Assembly: GCA_017515355.1 (NCBI GenBank)
Contig: JAFWGD010000125.1
Span: forward strand, 1 to 10,959
Direction: 5' to 3'
Length of the DNA: 10,959 bases
Origin: Coriobacteriales bacterium
GTDB taxonomy: Bacteria; Actinomycetota; Coriobacteriia; Coriobacteriales; CADBOM01
The notes under the pieces are model-generated. The model ran no database searches and was not told where the DNA came from. It saw only the letters and a program-made list of their open reading frames with translations. The translations under genes and the position numbers were made by a program. Below, piece by piece: positions 1 to 6,500 of the stretch (position 1 is the first letter of the stretch; every line of letters starts with the position of its first letter).

Positions 1-657
1 GTAGACGGCCGTCGGCGTGTCGAGGATCAGGCCGTCGATCTGGCCGGCGTTGAAGGCGGCTGCCGCATCGGCGTTGGAGTTGAAGACCTGGATGTTCTTG
101 TTGACCTTATCCATGCCCCAGGTGTAGGAGGTCGAGCCGGCTTCGGCGCCGAGAACGGCATCTCCGAGCTCAGCGAGGCTCGTTGCGTTCGCATATTTGT
201 CGTGGCCAGGTGCGGCATCGACTACGATCGACTGAGAGGGCGTGAAGTACGGCGAGCTGAAGTCGACGGCTGCCTTGCGCTCCTCGGTGACGCTGAACTG
301 CTGGATGTTCATATCCCAGTCCTTGGCACCAGGCGTGATGGCCTCATCGAATCCGGTGCGGACCCAGACGACCTGATCCTTGCTGAAGCCCATCTTCTCG
401 GCGACTGCATAGGCGACGGCTGCCTCGAAGCCCTCTCCGGACTCCGGAGCATCATTCATGACATACGGCGGCCAAGCGGGGTTGCCCGTGGCAATCGTCA
501 GCGTGCCGGGGTTTACGGTGACATCGGCGACGTTCTCGCCCGATGCGGTCTTGCTGGCATCCTGGCCACCAGAGCATCCCGCCAGCGCGAGGGCTCCGAC
601 CAGTGCGAAGCATGCGCACAGGACGACGATCATCTTGCGTTTACTGAAACCAGACAT
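1..657 (-). CDS. ABC transporter solute-binding lipoprotein, amino-acid type (3' end missing)
   Basis: This is probably the extracytoplasmic receptor of an amino-acid ABC importer, anchored to the outer face of the membrane by a lipid. The frame stays open from the ATG at 657 to the window edge, giving 219 codons without a stop. Residues 1-27 are a lipoprotein signal peptide (basic SKRK, hydrophobic core, lipobox LAGC) with Cys28 as the lipidated residue. The mature part has the look of the SBP_bac_3 family: GNPAWPPYV in the first lobe, then WDMNIQQFSVTEERKAAVDFSSPY, whose 'T-x-E-R' plus 'DFS-PY' is typical of the family, and GAEAGSTSYTW and AFNAGQIDGLILD in the second lobe. GGAGG at 667-671 (read on the minus strand) supports the start. 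Family members are about 260-290 residues, so roughly 50-70 are missing. The permease and ATPase genes are not visible and may lie beyond the left edge. The substrate cannot be told from sequence alone. Confidence 0.9.
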   Translation of the reverse strand, partial: MSGFSKRKMIVVLCACFALVGALALAGCSGGQDASKTASGENVADVTVNPGTLTIATGNPAWPPYVMNDAPESGEGFEAAVAYAVAEKMGFSKDQVVWVRTGFDEAITPGAKDWDMNIQQFSVTEERKAAVDFSSPYFTPSQSIVVDAAPGHDKYANATSLAELGDAVLGAEAGSTSYTWGMDKVNKNIQVFNSNADAAAAFNAGQIDGLILDTPTAVY

Positions 658-666
658 AGCAAGTAA

Positions 667-671
667 CCTCC
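667..671 (-). promoter_or_regulatory. Ribosome binding site of the solute-binding lipoprotein gene
   Basis: The minus strand reads GGAGG, then nine bases, then the ATG at 657. This strong Shine-Dalgarno match fixes the start and gives a complete lipoprotein signal peptide. Confidence 0.75.
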
Positions 672-803
672 AAATCTCCCATTATTCGAATTTGCCCGCG
701 CGACCTTGCTGTTTCGCGTGGTTTTCCAACAAATACAAGAATACTCCAAAAGCCTGCGTTGTGCGGCGGAACCAGGGTTCAAATCGAGCGGATTTCAGGA
801 GCA

Positions 804-844
804 AAGCAAAGGAGGCCCGCAGCTTTGCAGAGCCTCCTTTGCTT
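804..844 (-). terminator. Stem-loop downstream of the 180-residue lipoprotein gene
   Basis: A perfect 13-base-pair stem (804-816 with 832-844) encloses a 15-base loop, starting 27 bases beyond the stop of the minus-strand lipoprotein gene at 872. Read on the minus strand the stem ends in CCTCCTTTGCT and runs into TTGCTCC, so the U-tract is short and interrupted. An intrinsic terminator is the simplest reading. It also separates the gene at 872 from the solute-binding protein gene that follows on the same strand. Confidence 0.6.
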
Positions 845-871
845 GCGATTTGCGATTTGCGAATTCGAGCG

Positions 872-1414
872 CTACTTCAACGCAGAGCAATAGGCTGCGA
901 GGTCGGCAGCCGGAATGCCGAAGTCCTCCTCGCCGCCAAGTGCGATGGCCATGACGGCATAGTCGTAATCGCCATTTGTCCAGATGACCTTAGCGGCTTT
1001 ATCGGGAGCAGGGCCGAAGCACTTCACGCTGAGTCCCAAGTCATCGAGGGTTGCGTCCCATTCCGCCGCATATTCGTTGTAGTCGCCGGAGACGTCACCG
1101 GCGTTCTCCTCGTCGATGACTCCCTTGCGGACCACGATGTTCGCAGCGGGATACTCATAGGTGACCTCGACCAGGCCCTTCATTGCGCGGTAGCTCACTG
1201 ACACAGGCTCTCCAAGCCAGCTCTCAGGAGCCTCGACAGCTTGGAATTCCACACCGGCTACGGTTGCGGCCTCCTCGGCGCTCTCCGCATCGGTCCAGGG
1301 GTTCGCGATCTCGGACTCGCCCTCTCCCTCTTCGGACGATCCGCCCGAGCAGGCCGCGAGACCCAGGCAGCACAGCAGCGCTACGCATGATGCGACGATA
1401 AGAAGCTTCTTCAC
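872..1414 (-). CDS. Small lipoprotein of unknown function, possibly DUF4367-like
   Basis: This encodes a 180-residue predicted lipoprotein. I chose the GTG at 1414 because GAGGAG lies seven bases upstream and the product then begins MKKLLIVASC; in-frame ATGs at 1429 and 1459 lack a comparable ribosome site. Residues 1-21 are a signal peptide with lipobox LAAC and lipidated Cys22, followed by a Ser/Gly/Glu-rich tether. The folded part begins NPWTDAESAEEAATVAG and ends with IWTNGDYDYAVMAIALGG and a short helix ending YCSALK. The 'W-x-N-G-x-Y-x-Y' strand followed by a helix resembles DUF4367-type domains of Gram-positive secreted proteins, but I hold this assignment loosely. Cys133 (VKCFG) and the C-terminal Cys (AAYCSALK) are the only mature cysteines besides the lipidated one and could form a disulfide. 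A weak -10-like TAAAAT lies at 1458-1463 on the minus strand. Stem-loops on both sides suggest it is transcribed alone. Confidence 0.8.
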   Translation of the reverse strand: MKKLLIVASCVALLCCLGLAACSGGSSEEGEGESEIANPWTDAESAEEAATVAGVEFQAVEAPESWLGEPVSVSYRAMKGLVEVTYEYPAANIVVRKGVIDEENAGDVSGDYNEYAAEWDATLDDLGLSVKCFGPAPDKAAKVIWTNGDYDYAVMAIALGGEEDFGIPAADLAAYCSALK

Positions 1415-1463
1415 CGCTACTCCTCTCATTAGGTTCCAATCGATGCCATACAGATTCATTTTA

Positions 1464-1520
1464 GCCCAAAAGCACTGGGAGCCGCTCGATGATTCGAACG
1501 GCTCCCGGTTTCAATTGGGC
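1464..1520 (-). terminator. Nested stem-loop, likely terminator of the 150-residue lipoprotein gene
   Basis: GGGAGCCG (1477-1484) pairs with CGGCTCCC (1499-1506). After one mismatch TCGA pairs with TCGA inside, closing on a TGAT loop. An outer arm, GCCCAA (1464-1469) with TTGGGC (1515-1520), can enclose it. On the minus strand the main stem is followed by AGTGCTTTTGGGC, a short T-run. It lies about 65 bases past the stop of the minus-strand gene at 1573, which it probably terminates. Confidence 0.55.
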
Positions 1521-1521
1521 G

Positions 1522-1538
1522 TGTTTCGCGACGAAACA
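1522..1538. repeat. Perfect 7-bp inverted repeat, TGTTTCG-CGA-CGAAACA
   Basis: Two perfect 7-base arms flank a 3-base centre, between the stop of the 150-residue lipoprotein gene and its presumed terminator. It could be a small RNA hairpin in the 3' untranslated region or a protein-binding palindrome. Nothing in the surroundings decides between these. Confidence 0.4.
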
Positions 1539-1572
1539 TCCAGCGCATATCGGTTCTGCGCCCTTGCGAGCT

Positions 1573-2025
1573 TTAGAGTCCGGTGTCCTCGCGGTCGACT
1601 CCGCCTTGCCCAAGAGCATCATCGAGGCTCGAGTCGGCTGCGGCCTGGGCCGCCTTGTCGTAGGCGATGATGTCCACCTTGCCCTGCGCATCGTTTGCCG
1701 TGATGACAACATCGAACTCGCCGTTTGCATCGATGAAGTTGGCGATGTTGTCCTCGACGTCGCCGTCGAAGACGACCTCGTCAGTGGCGACGTTGGTGAT
1801 CGTCACATGGAAGGAGCCCTTGTCGACGATATGGTTGATGCAGATTCCCTCTTCTGGAGCGATGGTGATGCTTCCGGTGCCGGAGCCCTCGGCAGTTCCT
1901 TCGGCAACTGCGTGAATGCCGGTATCATCGGTCTCTACGCCGAGTTGCGATCTGCTGCATGCCGCGAGTGCAAGCGCCATCACCATGACCATTGCTGCAA
2001 CGATTGCGAGGGTTCTCTTCTTCAT
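1573..2025 (-). CDS. Small lipoprotein of unknown function with a compact beta-rich domain
   Basis: This encodes a 150-residue predicted lipoprotein. The ATG at 2025 is preceded by AAGGAAGGG at a suitable distance and opens directly into a signal peptide, MKKRTLAIVAAMVMVMALAL, with lipobox LAAC and lipidated Cys23. An in-frame ATG further upstream would add a charged N-terminal extension and spoil the signal. After a Gly/Thr/Ser-rich linker, roughly residues 50-125 alternate short strands (ITIAPEEGICINHIVDKG, FHVTITNVATDEVVFDGDV, GEFDVVITANDAQGKVDII), which suggests a small beta-sandwich. Strand patterns of this kind ('kG-F-v-I', 'G-y-v-i', 'G-k-v-i') occur in short surface lipoproteins of Gram-positive bacteria that have no known function. 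The C-terminus is an acidic, low-complexity tail. I do not recognise a specific family. It is flanked by stem-loops and is probably monocistronic. Confidence 0.8.
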   Translation of the reverse strand: MKKRTLAIVAAMVMVMALALAACSRSQLGVETDDTGIHAVAEGTAEGSGTGSITIAPEEGICINHIVDKGSFHVTITNVATDEVVFDGDVEDNIANFIDANGEFDVVITANDAQGKVDIIAYDKAAQAAADSSLDDALGQGGVDREDTGL

Positions 2026-2046
2026 GTCTGCCCTTCCTTTCCGTGC

Positions 2047-2071
2047 GGCTGAAAGCACGTGCCTTTCAGCC
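2047..2071 (-). other. Stem-loop in the leader of the 150-residue lipoprotein gene
   Basis: GGCTGAAAG (2047-2055) pairs perfectly with CTTTCAGCC (2063-2071) around a 7-base loop containing CACGTG-type symmetry. It sits 21 bases upstream of the ATG at 2025, just ahead of the ribosome site, and has no T-run. It may be a stabilising or regulatory leader hairpin. No known riboswitch pattern is apparent. Confidence 0.45.
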
Positions 2072-2074
2072 AGC

Positions 2075-2104
2075 AAAAGCGGGCCGCATACGATCGCAGC
2101 CCGC
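2075..2104 (-). terminator. Intrinsic terminator of the MLLGS-repeat protein gene
   Basis: GCGGGC (2079-2084) pairs with GCCCGC (2099-2104) around a 14-base loop. On the minus strand the stem is followed directly by TTTTGC (the T-run is 2075-2078). It lies about 44 bases beyond the stop of the minus-strand gene at 2148, so it separates that gene from the lipoprotein gene downstream. Confidence 0.6.
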
Positions 2105-2147
2105 CCTTATATGCTTTTACCTGCGGTTTTGCAGGGACCTCCAGCTC

Positions 2148-2657
2148 CTAGCGTCCGCCGAAGAGCAGGCTTGCGATGTCTCCGAAGTCGAGGCCGCCGC
2201 CCTGCTGCGCTCCGCCGCCGCGCTTCATGGCCGCCTCATAGCCAGCCTGATAGCCCGCGTCGTAGTTGCTCTGGGCGCTGGGTTGCTGCGAGCCGCCGAA
2301 GAGCGAGCCGCCGAGGCTGAGGATGTTGGAGAGGATGTCATCGCCAACGCCCTGGCTCATGTTGACGCCAGCCGAGTGGCCGGAGCCAAGCAGCATGTCG
2401 GCCATGCTGTGGACGCTATTGTCGCTCGATCCGAGCAGCATCTGGGCGATGCCGGCGAGGTTGCCGAGGTCGATCTGCTGGCCGCGAGCCGCCGCAGCGG
2501 TTCCGGCGACGACCTGGCTGGCCTGCTCGCGAGTGATGTCCTGCAAGCCGGTGACGCCGCGAATCGTCGAATACGGATGCTCGACGAGCTGCGAGAGAAT
2601 GTCGGGCTCCTTCTGAGCGCTTCCCAAAAGCATCGAGATCATATCTTGGATATCCAT
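2148..2657 (-). CDS. Gly/Ala/Gln-rich 169-residue protein with MLLGS repeats, function unknown
   Basis: I do not recognise this protein. The ATG at 2657 has GGGAGGAC just upstream, a strong ribosome site, so it is very likely translated. It has no signal peptide and no clear membrane segment, so it is probably cytoplasmic. The motif MLLGS occurs three times, at residues 9-13, 73-77 and 88-92, and related SLFGG/SLLFGG endings occur at 118-122 and 163-168. Residues 20-60 look like a folded helical part (DILSQLVEHPYSTIRGVTGL, then ITREQASQVVAGTAAAARG). Residues 93-155 are low-complexity, with a tyrosine-bearing repeat (YDAGYQAGYEAA, 132-143) before a Gly/Gln-rich stretch. The short 'leucine-leucine-glycine-serine' helices separated by flexible Gly/Ser segments vaguely recall DUF937-like proteins, but I would not assign it there. 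A perfect TATAAT lies about 70 bases upstream on the same strand, and a terminator follows the stop. Confidence 0.75.
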   Translation of the reverse strand: MDIQDMISMLLGSAQKEPDILSQLVEHPYSTIRGVTGLQDITREQASQVVAGTAAAARGQQIDLGNLAGIAQMLLGSSDNSVHSMADMLLGSGHSAGVNMSQGVGDDILSNILSLGGSLFGGSQQPSAQSNYDAGYQAGYEAAMKRGGGAQQGGGLDFGDIASLLFGGR

Positions 2658-2728
2658 GTGTCCTCCCTGGGTCTAGGTTCGCGGCCGAACCGGCCACGCT
2701 TGAATCGGTTGATGAACGCTACACGAGG

Positions 2729-2734
2729 ATTATA
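2729..2734 (-). promoter_or_regulatory. -10 promoter box (TATAAT) of the MLLGS-repeat protein gene
   Basis: Read on the minus strand this is a perfect TATAAT, placing a transcript start near 2722 and a leader of about 65 bases before the ATG at 2657. No good -35 hexamer is present at 16-18 bases. A short hairpin (AAGCC 2746-2750 with GGCTT 2756-2760) lies just upstream instead. The same bases also give a TTGATG/TATACC-like pair on the plus strand (2709-2714 and 2731-2736), which could serve the divergent flavodoxin-ferredoxin gene. Confidence 0.45.
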
Positions 2735-2854
2735 CCGCGCCCGCAAAGCCCGAAAGGCTTCAATGAAATGTTTTTTAACCTTTTCAGCTGCGTCGCTTCG
2801 CCTGCGGAAATTGGCTACCATATTGCATCGAAGGGGATCTTCAAGGGGGATGGC

Positions 2855-3667
2855 ATGATCTTCTACTTCTCGGGGACGGGCAACAGCCTCTATGTAGCAC
2901 GCGAGATAGCCTCCGCCCTCCGCGATGAGGCGCGCAGCATCCCGCAGGCGATCCACGATGCTTCCAAGGTTTACGAGGGGGAGCGCATCGGAATCGTCGC
3001 GCCGCTGTACGGCTACGATGTTCCGGAGATGGTGAAGCGATTCATGCGCGAGGCCACCTTCGATACAGGCTACCTCTTCTTCGTCTTCACCTACGGCAAC
3101 CGCCATGGCATCTGCAGCGAGCTGGCATGCAGCCGCATGGCTTCCCGTGGCCAAGAGGTGGCGTACACCGCCACGATCATCATGGTCGACAACTGGCTGC
3201 CCGGCTTCGATATGGACAGGCAGCGCATGGAGGACAAGGGCATCGAGGGCAACCTCGATGCGATCGTCTCCGACCTGCGCGGCAAGGTGCGCCGCATAGA
3301 GCGCGCAACCGAGGCTGACCGCGCGGAATTCGCCGAGTACCTCGAGCTCGGAATCGAGTACAGCGGAGAGGCGCTGCAGGGCTTCCTGCACATGGTGGGG
3401 GAGCGCTGCGTGGGCTGTGGAACATGCACGCGGGTCTGCCCGGCTGGCTGCATCGCCTTGAAGGACGGCAGGGCCCAGCGCGACTCGATTGCAGGCCTGG
3501 GCTGCAACGGATGCCTCGCCTGCATACACGCATGCCCCGCCCATGCCATAGAGATGGAGCTGCCCGAGATCAATCCCGCCGCCCGCTTCCGAAACGAGCA
3601 TGTTGGCATTGCCGAGCTCATGGAGGCCAATTCGCAGTACAATTCGATAAATCAGGAACGGCTCTAG
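2855..3667 (+). CDS. EFR1-type flavodoxin/ferredoxin fusion protein
   Basis: This is a 270-residue cytoplasmic electron carrier. An N-terminal flavodoxin-like domain (about residues 1-150) opens with the FMN phosphate loop FSGTGNS at residues 5-11. It continues with APLYGYDVPEMVKRF and VFTYGNRHG, which are typical of the EFR1/flavodoxin-like group. The C-terminal part is a bacterial ferredoxin with two [4Fe-4S] motifs: Cys185, 188, 191 and 195 (C-VG-C-GT-C-TRV-CP), and Cys217, 220, 223 and 227 (C-NG-C-LA-C-IHA-CP). All eight cysteines are present. I chose the ATG at 2855 because AAGGGGGA ends just before it and the product then starts directly with the conserved MIFYFSGTGNS; an upstream in-frame ATG at 2768 would add 29 unrelated residues. 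Such proteins are thought to pass electrons between flavin and iron-sulfur partners, but the physiological partner is unknown. The symporter gene follows 30 bases later on the same strand. Confidence 0.92.
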   Translation: MIFYFSGTGNSLYVAREIASALRDEARSIPQAIHDASKVYEGERIGIVAPLYGYDVPEMVKRFMREATFDTGYLFFVFTYGNRHGICSELACSRMASRGQEVAYTATIIMVDNWLPGFDMDRQRMEDKGIEGNLDAIVSDLRGKVRRIERATEADRAEFAEYLELGIEYSGEALQGFLHMVGERCVGCGTCTRVCPAGCIALKDGRAQRDSIAGLGCNGCLACIHACPAHAIEMELPEINPAARFRNEHVGIAELMEANSQYNSINQERL

Positions 3668-3697
3668 ACAGGAACGGCTGAAAGAAAGGGGGTTTCA

Positions 3698-5206
3698 ATG
3701 GAAGCATTGGTTAACATAACCGACACCATCGACGGTTACATGTATACCTACTTCCTGGTGTTCCTTCTCATCGGCACTGGAATCTACTTCACCATCAGGA
3801 CGAAGGGGGTTCAGTTCCGCTACATCAAGGAGATGTTCAAGGTCATCACCGAGAAGAAGCACGTGGCCGGCAAGAAGTCGGTCTCGTCGTTCCAGGCGAT
3901 GATGGTCTCGACGGCTAGCCGCGTCGGCACGGGCAACATCGCGGGAGTGGCGACGGCCATCGCGTTCGGAGGCCCGGGAGCGGTCTTCTGGATGTGGGTG
4001 ATGGCGCTGATCAATGGAGCTTCCGCATTCGTCGAATCGACGCTCGCGCAGATTTGGAAGGTTCGTTCCGGTGAAGGGGAATTCCGAGGCGGCCCTGCGT
4101 ACTACATCCAGCAGGCGCTGCACAGCCGAACCCTAGGCGTCATATTCGCCATCTCGCTGATCCTCTGCTTCGGGCTAGGCTTCAACGGCCTGCAGACCTA
4201 CAACATGAGCTCCGCGATCATCCACTACGTTCCCAACTGGACCAGCACCATGGGTCCGATGGCTCTCGGCCTGCTCCTCGCAGTGGTAATGGCCTTCGTC
4301 CTCTTCGGAGGAACGCACCGCATCAGCTTCCTCACCTCTGTCATCGTCCCCATCATGGCCATCGGCTACCTGATCATGGCGGTCGTGATCGCGGTCATGA
4401 ACGCCGGTGCCCTGCCCGAGGTCTTCGGGATGATCTTCAGGGAAGCGTTCAACTTCAGCGCCATAGCGGGCGGCTTCGCTGGCTCGATGATCGTTCAGGG
4501 TATCAAGCGCGGCCTTTTCTCCTATGAGGCGGGCATGGGCTCTGCGCCGAACGCCGCGGCTGCTGCGAGCGTTTCGCATCCTGTCAAGCAGGGTCTGGTC
4601 CAGACGCTCTCCGTCTTCATCGATACGATTCTGATCTGCACCTGCTCCGCGGTCATCATCATGGTCTTCGTCTCCGGCAACGTCGGCATGACCCCATGGG
4701 GCGGAGCGGCCGAAGGGGTTGCCCTTGCCAACATGCCGCTTGTCCAAGCATCGATGTACAACGCGCTCGGAAACTTCGGCATCCATTTCATGACGGTCGC
4801 GATCTTCGCCTTCGCGTTCTCGTCGCTGATCGGCAACTACTTCTATGCCGAGGCCAACCTCAAGTTCATCTCCACCAACAAGACCCTCCTCACCGTGTTC
4901 CGCATCCTATGCTGCGTGGTCGTCTTCTTCGGAGCGCAGTCGAACCTGATTCTTGCATGGAACCTCGCGGACATCTTCATGGGCATCCAGGCGATCATAA
5001 ACATCGTCGTCATCCTGATACTGGGAAAGTGGGCATTCAAGGCTCTGGACGATTACACGGCGCAGAAGAAGCAGGGGCTCAACCCCGTCTTCGTTGCCGA
5101 CAACTTCCCGGACATGCCGAAGACCGAGTGCTGGCATGAGACTCGCGAGGAGCTTCATGACGTCGCCGGCGGAATCGTTTTCGGCGGTGGCGAGGAAGAC
5201 GATTAG
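3698..5206 (+). CDS. Sodium:alanine/glycine symporter, AGCS family
   Basis: This 502-residue integral membrane protein should import alanine or glycine together with Na+ (or H+). About ten hydrophobic segments are visible, beginning at residues 17-33. The family hallmarks are present: GTGNIAGVA at residues 77-85, which belongs to the substrate/ion-binding region, and the AGCS signature GGPGAVFWMWVMALING at 91-107. These are followed by FRGGPAYYI, typical of the loop after it, and YEAGMGSAPNAAAAA in the middle of the protein. The C-terminal tail is cytoplasmic and acidic, with the common 'TECW' ending (PKTECWHE) and then GGGEEDD. Length is slightly above the usual 440-490 because of this tail. 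AAAGGGGG at 3685-3692 is a strong ribosome site for the ATG at 3698. The gene lies 30 bases after the flavodoxin-ferredoxin gene, so co-transcription is possible. No riboswitch fits in that gap. Alanine versus glycine preference cannot be decided from sequence alone. Confidence 0.95.
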   Translation: MEALVNITDTIDGYMYTYFLVFLLIGTGIYFTIRTKGVQFRYIKEMFKVITEKKHVAGKKSVSSFQAMMVSTASRVGTGNIAGVATAIAFGGPGAVFWMWVMALINGASAFVESTLAQIWKVRSGEGEFRGGPAYYIQQALHSRTLGVIFAISLILCFGLGFNGLQTYNMSSAIIHYVPNWTSTMGPMALGLLLAVVMAFVLFGGTHRISFLTSVIVPIMAIGYLIMAVVIAVMNAGALPEVFGMIFREAFNFSAIAGGFAGSMIVQGIKRGLFSYEAGMGSAPNAAAAASVSHPVKQGLVQTLSVFIDTILICTCSAVIIMVFVSGNVGMTPWGGAAEGVALANMPLVQASMYNALGNFGIHFMTVAIFAFAFSSLIGNYFYAEANLKFISTNKTLLTVFRILCCVVVFFGAQSNLILAWNLADIFMGIQAIINIVVILILGKWAFKALDDYTAQKKQGLNPVFVADNFPDMPKTECWHETREELHDVAGGIVFGGGEEDD

Positions 5207-5215
5207 CGCGAGACG

Positions 5216-5278
5216 GCAAGCGCGCCTTGCGTGCGCGATTCGATCTCGATTGGCTGGGCGGCTGCTTATGCGGCCGCC
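5216..5278. other. Stem-loops in the convergent gap between the symporter gene and hemW
   Basis: Two hairpins fill the 76-base gap. GCAAG-CGCGC-CTTGC spans 5216-5230. GGCGGC (5257-5262) pairs with GCCGCC (5273-5278) around a 10-base loop. Neither is followed by a T-run on either strand (only TT on the plus strand). They are plausible 3' ends for the two converging transcripts, but not textbook terminators. Confidence 0.4.
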
Positions 5279-5282
5279 TTCG

Positions 5283-6500
5283 CTATCGGGCGCAATCCCA
5301 TACAAGCCCGTAGAGCTCGTTGCCGAGCAGCCATCCCTTTGCGGTGGGCGAGACGCTGCCATCTCCGTTTAGCTGGGCCAGCCCCTTGGTCAGCGCCTCG
5401 TCGATTGCGGCGGCAAGTTCCGGACATGCGTCCGTGAGACGGGACAGGGCGCTTTCGGGAAGTCCGCGCGACATGCGCAGGCCGAGCATGGCGTCTTCGC
5501 AGGCGGACTCCCGTTCGCTGAGGAATTCGGCTTCCAGCCCGCCCCTTGCCAATGAGATCCGAGTGCGATGCGAGCCCGCCGCCCTCTCCTGCAGCCCTTC
5601 GAAGTCTATGCTCTCCGCCCAGCAGTCGAGCGCTCCGCTTTCGAGCAGTGCCCCGAGGTCGTACGAATCGAGCATGCTCGCAGCTCCGTAGCCGAGTCCG
5701 AGATAGGGTTTGCCGGTCCAATAGGCCGAGTTGTGCCTGCTCTCGCGCCCGGGAAGTGCGTAGCTCGCCACCTCGTAGCGAGTAAAGCCATGCGCTTGAA
5801 GCGTTTTGGCGGCGAGCTCCATGTGGCGCGCCTGCGCATCCTCGTCGACCTCGGGCAACTGGCCTGCTTCGATGATCGCGCAGAGCGGGGTGCCTTCCTC
5901 TATAGTCAGCGGGTAGACGCTCACATGCGTCACGCCTAGTCCGACGAGTTGCTCGATCGTAGAGACGAGCGATTCGTCGCTTTGGCCCATGACCCCGCAG
6001 ATCACATCTGCCGAGACGTTGTCGAGGCAGCTCGTGGCAAGCTGGATCGCTTCGATCGCTCGCTTGGAGCCATGTGCGCGGCCGAGCGTTTCAAGCACGC
6101 CGTCATCGAGGCTCTGCACGCCGATTGAGAGGCGATTGACCCCCAGTGCCCGCGCATCCTTGACGATCTGCTCGGTCAGCGACTCGGGGTTGGCCTCCAT
6201 CGTCACCTCCATCGAGGCGTCGATGTCCTTCGAGAGCGAGAGGATGTAGAGGATCTCGGAGAGCTTCGAGAGCCCGATATGGGTTGGCGTGCCTCCGCCG
6301 ATGTAGATCGTCTCGAGGCCGGAGAGCAGCCCGGCCTTCGCTGCGCGGCGGATCGAGATGACCATCCGCTCGACGAAATCATCGATGCGCTCGCTTCCGC
6401 GCGGCACCGCCTCGGTGGCGAAGTCGCAGTAGGCGCAGCGCTTCACGCAGAAGGGAATGTGCAGATAGAGAGCGGAAAACAGCCTCGACATCGCGCTCAT
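5283..6500 (-). CDS. hemW: HemW-like radical SAM heme chaperone
   Basis: This 405-residue radical SAM protein belongs to the HemN/HemW family. The cluster motif is C-x3-C-x2-C at Cys18, Cys22 and Cys25 (FCVKRCAYCDF). Position 27 is Phe, not the extra Cys of true oxygen-independent coproporphyrinogen III oxidase (HemN), so HemW is the better call. SAM-binding and family motifs follow: IYIGGGTPT (residues 65-73), MEANPESL, RLSIGVQSLDDGVLETLGRAH, and the HemW C-terminal block RHNSAYWTGKPYLGLGYGA. Known family members bind heme and hand it to enzymes, and early annotations as coproporphyrinogen oxidase are usually wrong. The ATG at 6500 overlaps the stop of the preceding dus gene in an ATGA arrangement, with GGAG seven bases upstream, so translation is probably coupled. 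The gene is last in the lepA-dus-hemW operon. An ATG at 6491 is an alternative start three codons later. Confidence 0.93.
   Translation of the reverse strand: MSAMSRLFSALYLHIPFCVKRCAYCDFATEAVPRGSERIDDFVERMVISIRRAAKAGLLSGLETIYIGGGTPTHIGLSKLSEILYILSLSKDIDASMEVTMEANPESLTEQIVKDARALGVNRLSIGVQSLDDGVLETLGRAHGSKRAIEAIQLATSCLDNVSADVICGVMGQSDESLVSTIEQLVGLGVTHVSVYPLTIEEGTPLCAIIEAGQLPEVDEDAQARHMELAAKTLQAHGFTRYEVASYALPGRESRHNSAYWTGKPYLGLGYGAASMLDSYDLGALLESGALDCWAESIDFEGLQERAAGSHRTRISLARGGLEAEFLSERESACEDAMLGLRMSRGLPESALSRLTDACPELAAAIDEALTKGLAQLNGDGSVSPTAKGWLLGNELYGLVWDCAR

Noticed and set aside
710..718. Shared 9-mer TGTTTCGCG here and at 1522-1530, possibly a common operator
   Set aside because: One shared 9-mer in 11 kb is expected by chance fairly often, and the second arm of the palindrome is absent here.
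843..863. Three tandem copies of a 7-base unit (TTGCGAT, TTGCGAT, TTGCGAA)
   Set aside because: It is too short to be a meaningful repeat array or CRISPR. It is most likely slippage in non-coding DNA.
202..1201. Plus-strand open frames across the solute-binding and lipoprotein genes
   Set aside because: They overlap two minus-strand genes with good starts and signal peptides. The products mix unrelated shadow sequence.
1477..1506. tRNA-like arm (GATTCGAAC in a stem-loop)
   Set aside because: It resembles a T-arm at first sight, but no acceptor, D or anticodon arm can be formed around it. It fits a terminator stem better.
2639..3601. Long open frame (320 codons) on the minus strand opposite the flavodoxin-ferredoxin gene
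   Set aside because: It lies antisense to a protein with all motifs intact. Its translation is Ala/Arg/Val-rich without recognisable motifs, as expected from third-position GC bias.
3668..3697. Glycine riboswitch or other leader ahead of the symporter gene
   Set aside because: Only 30 bases separate the two genes and most of them are the ribosome site, leaving no room for an aptamer.
5283..6500. Coproporphyrinogen III oxidase (HemN) as the identity of the radical SAM gene
   Set aside because: The motif ends CAYCDF without the extra cysteine of HemN, and the HNSAYW block and short length fit HemW.
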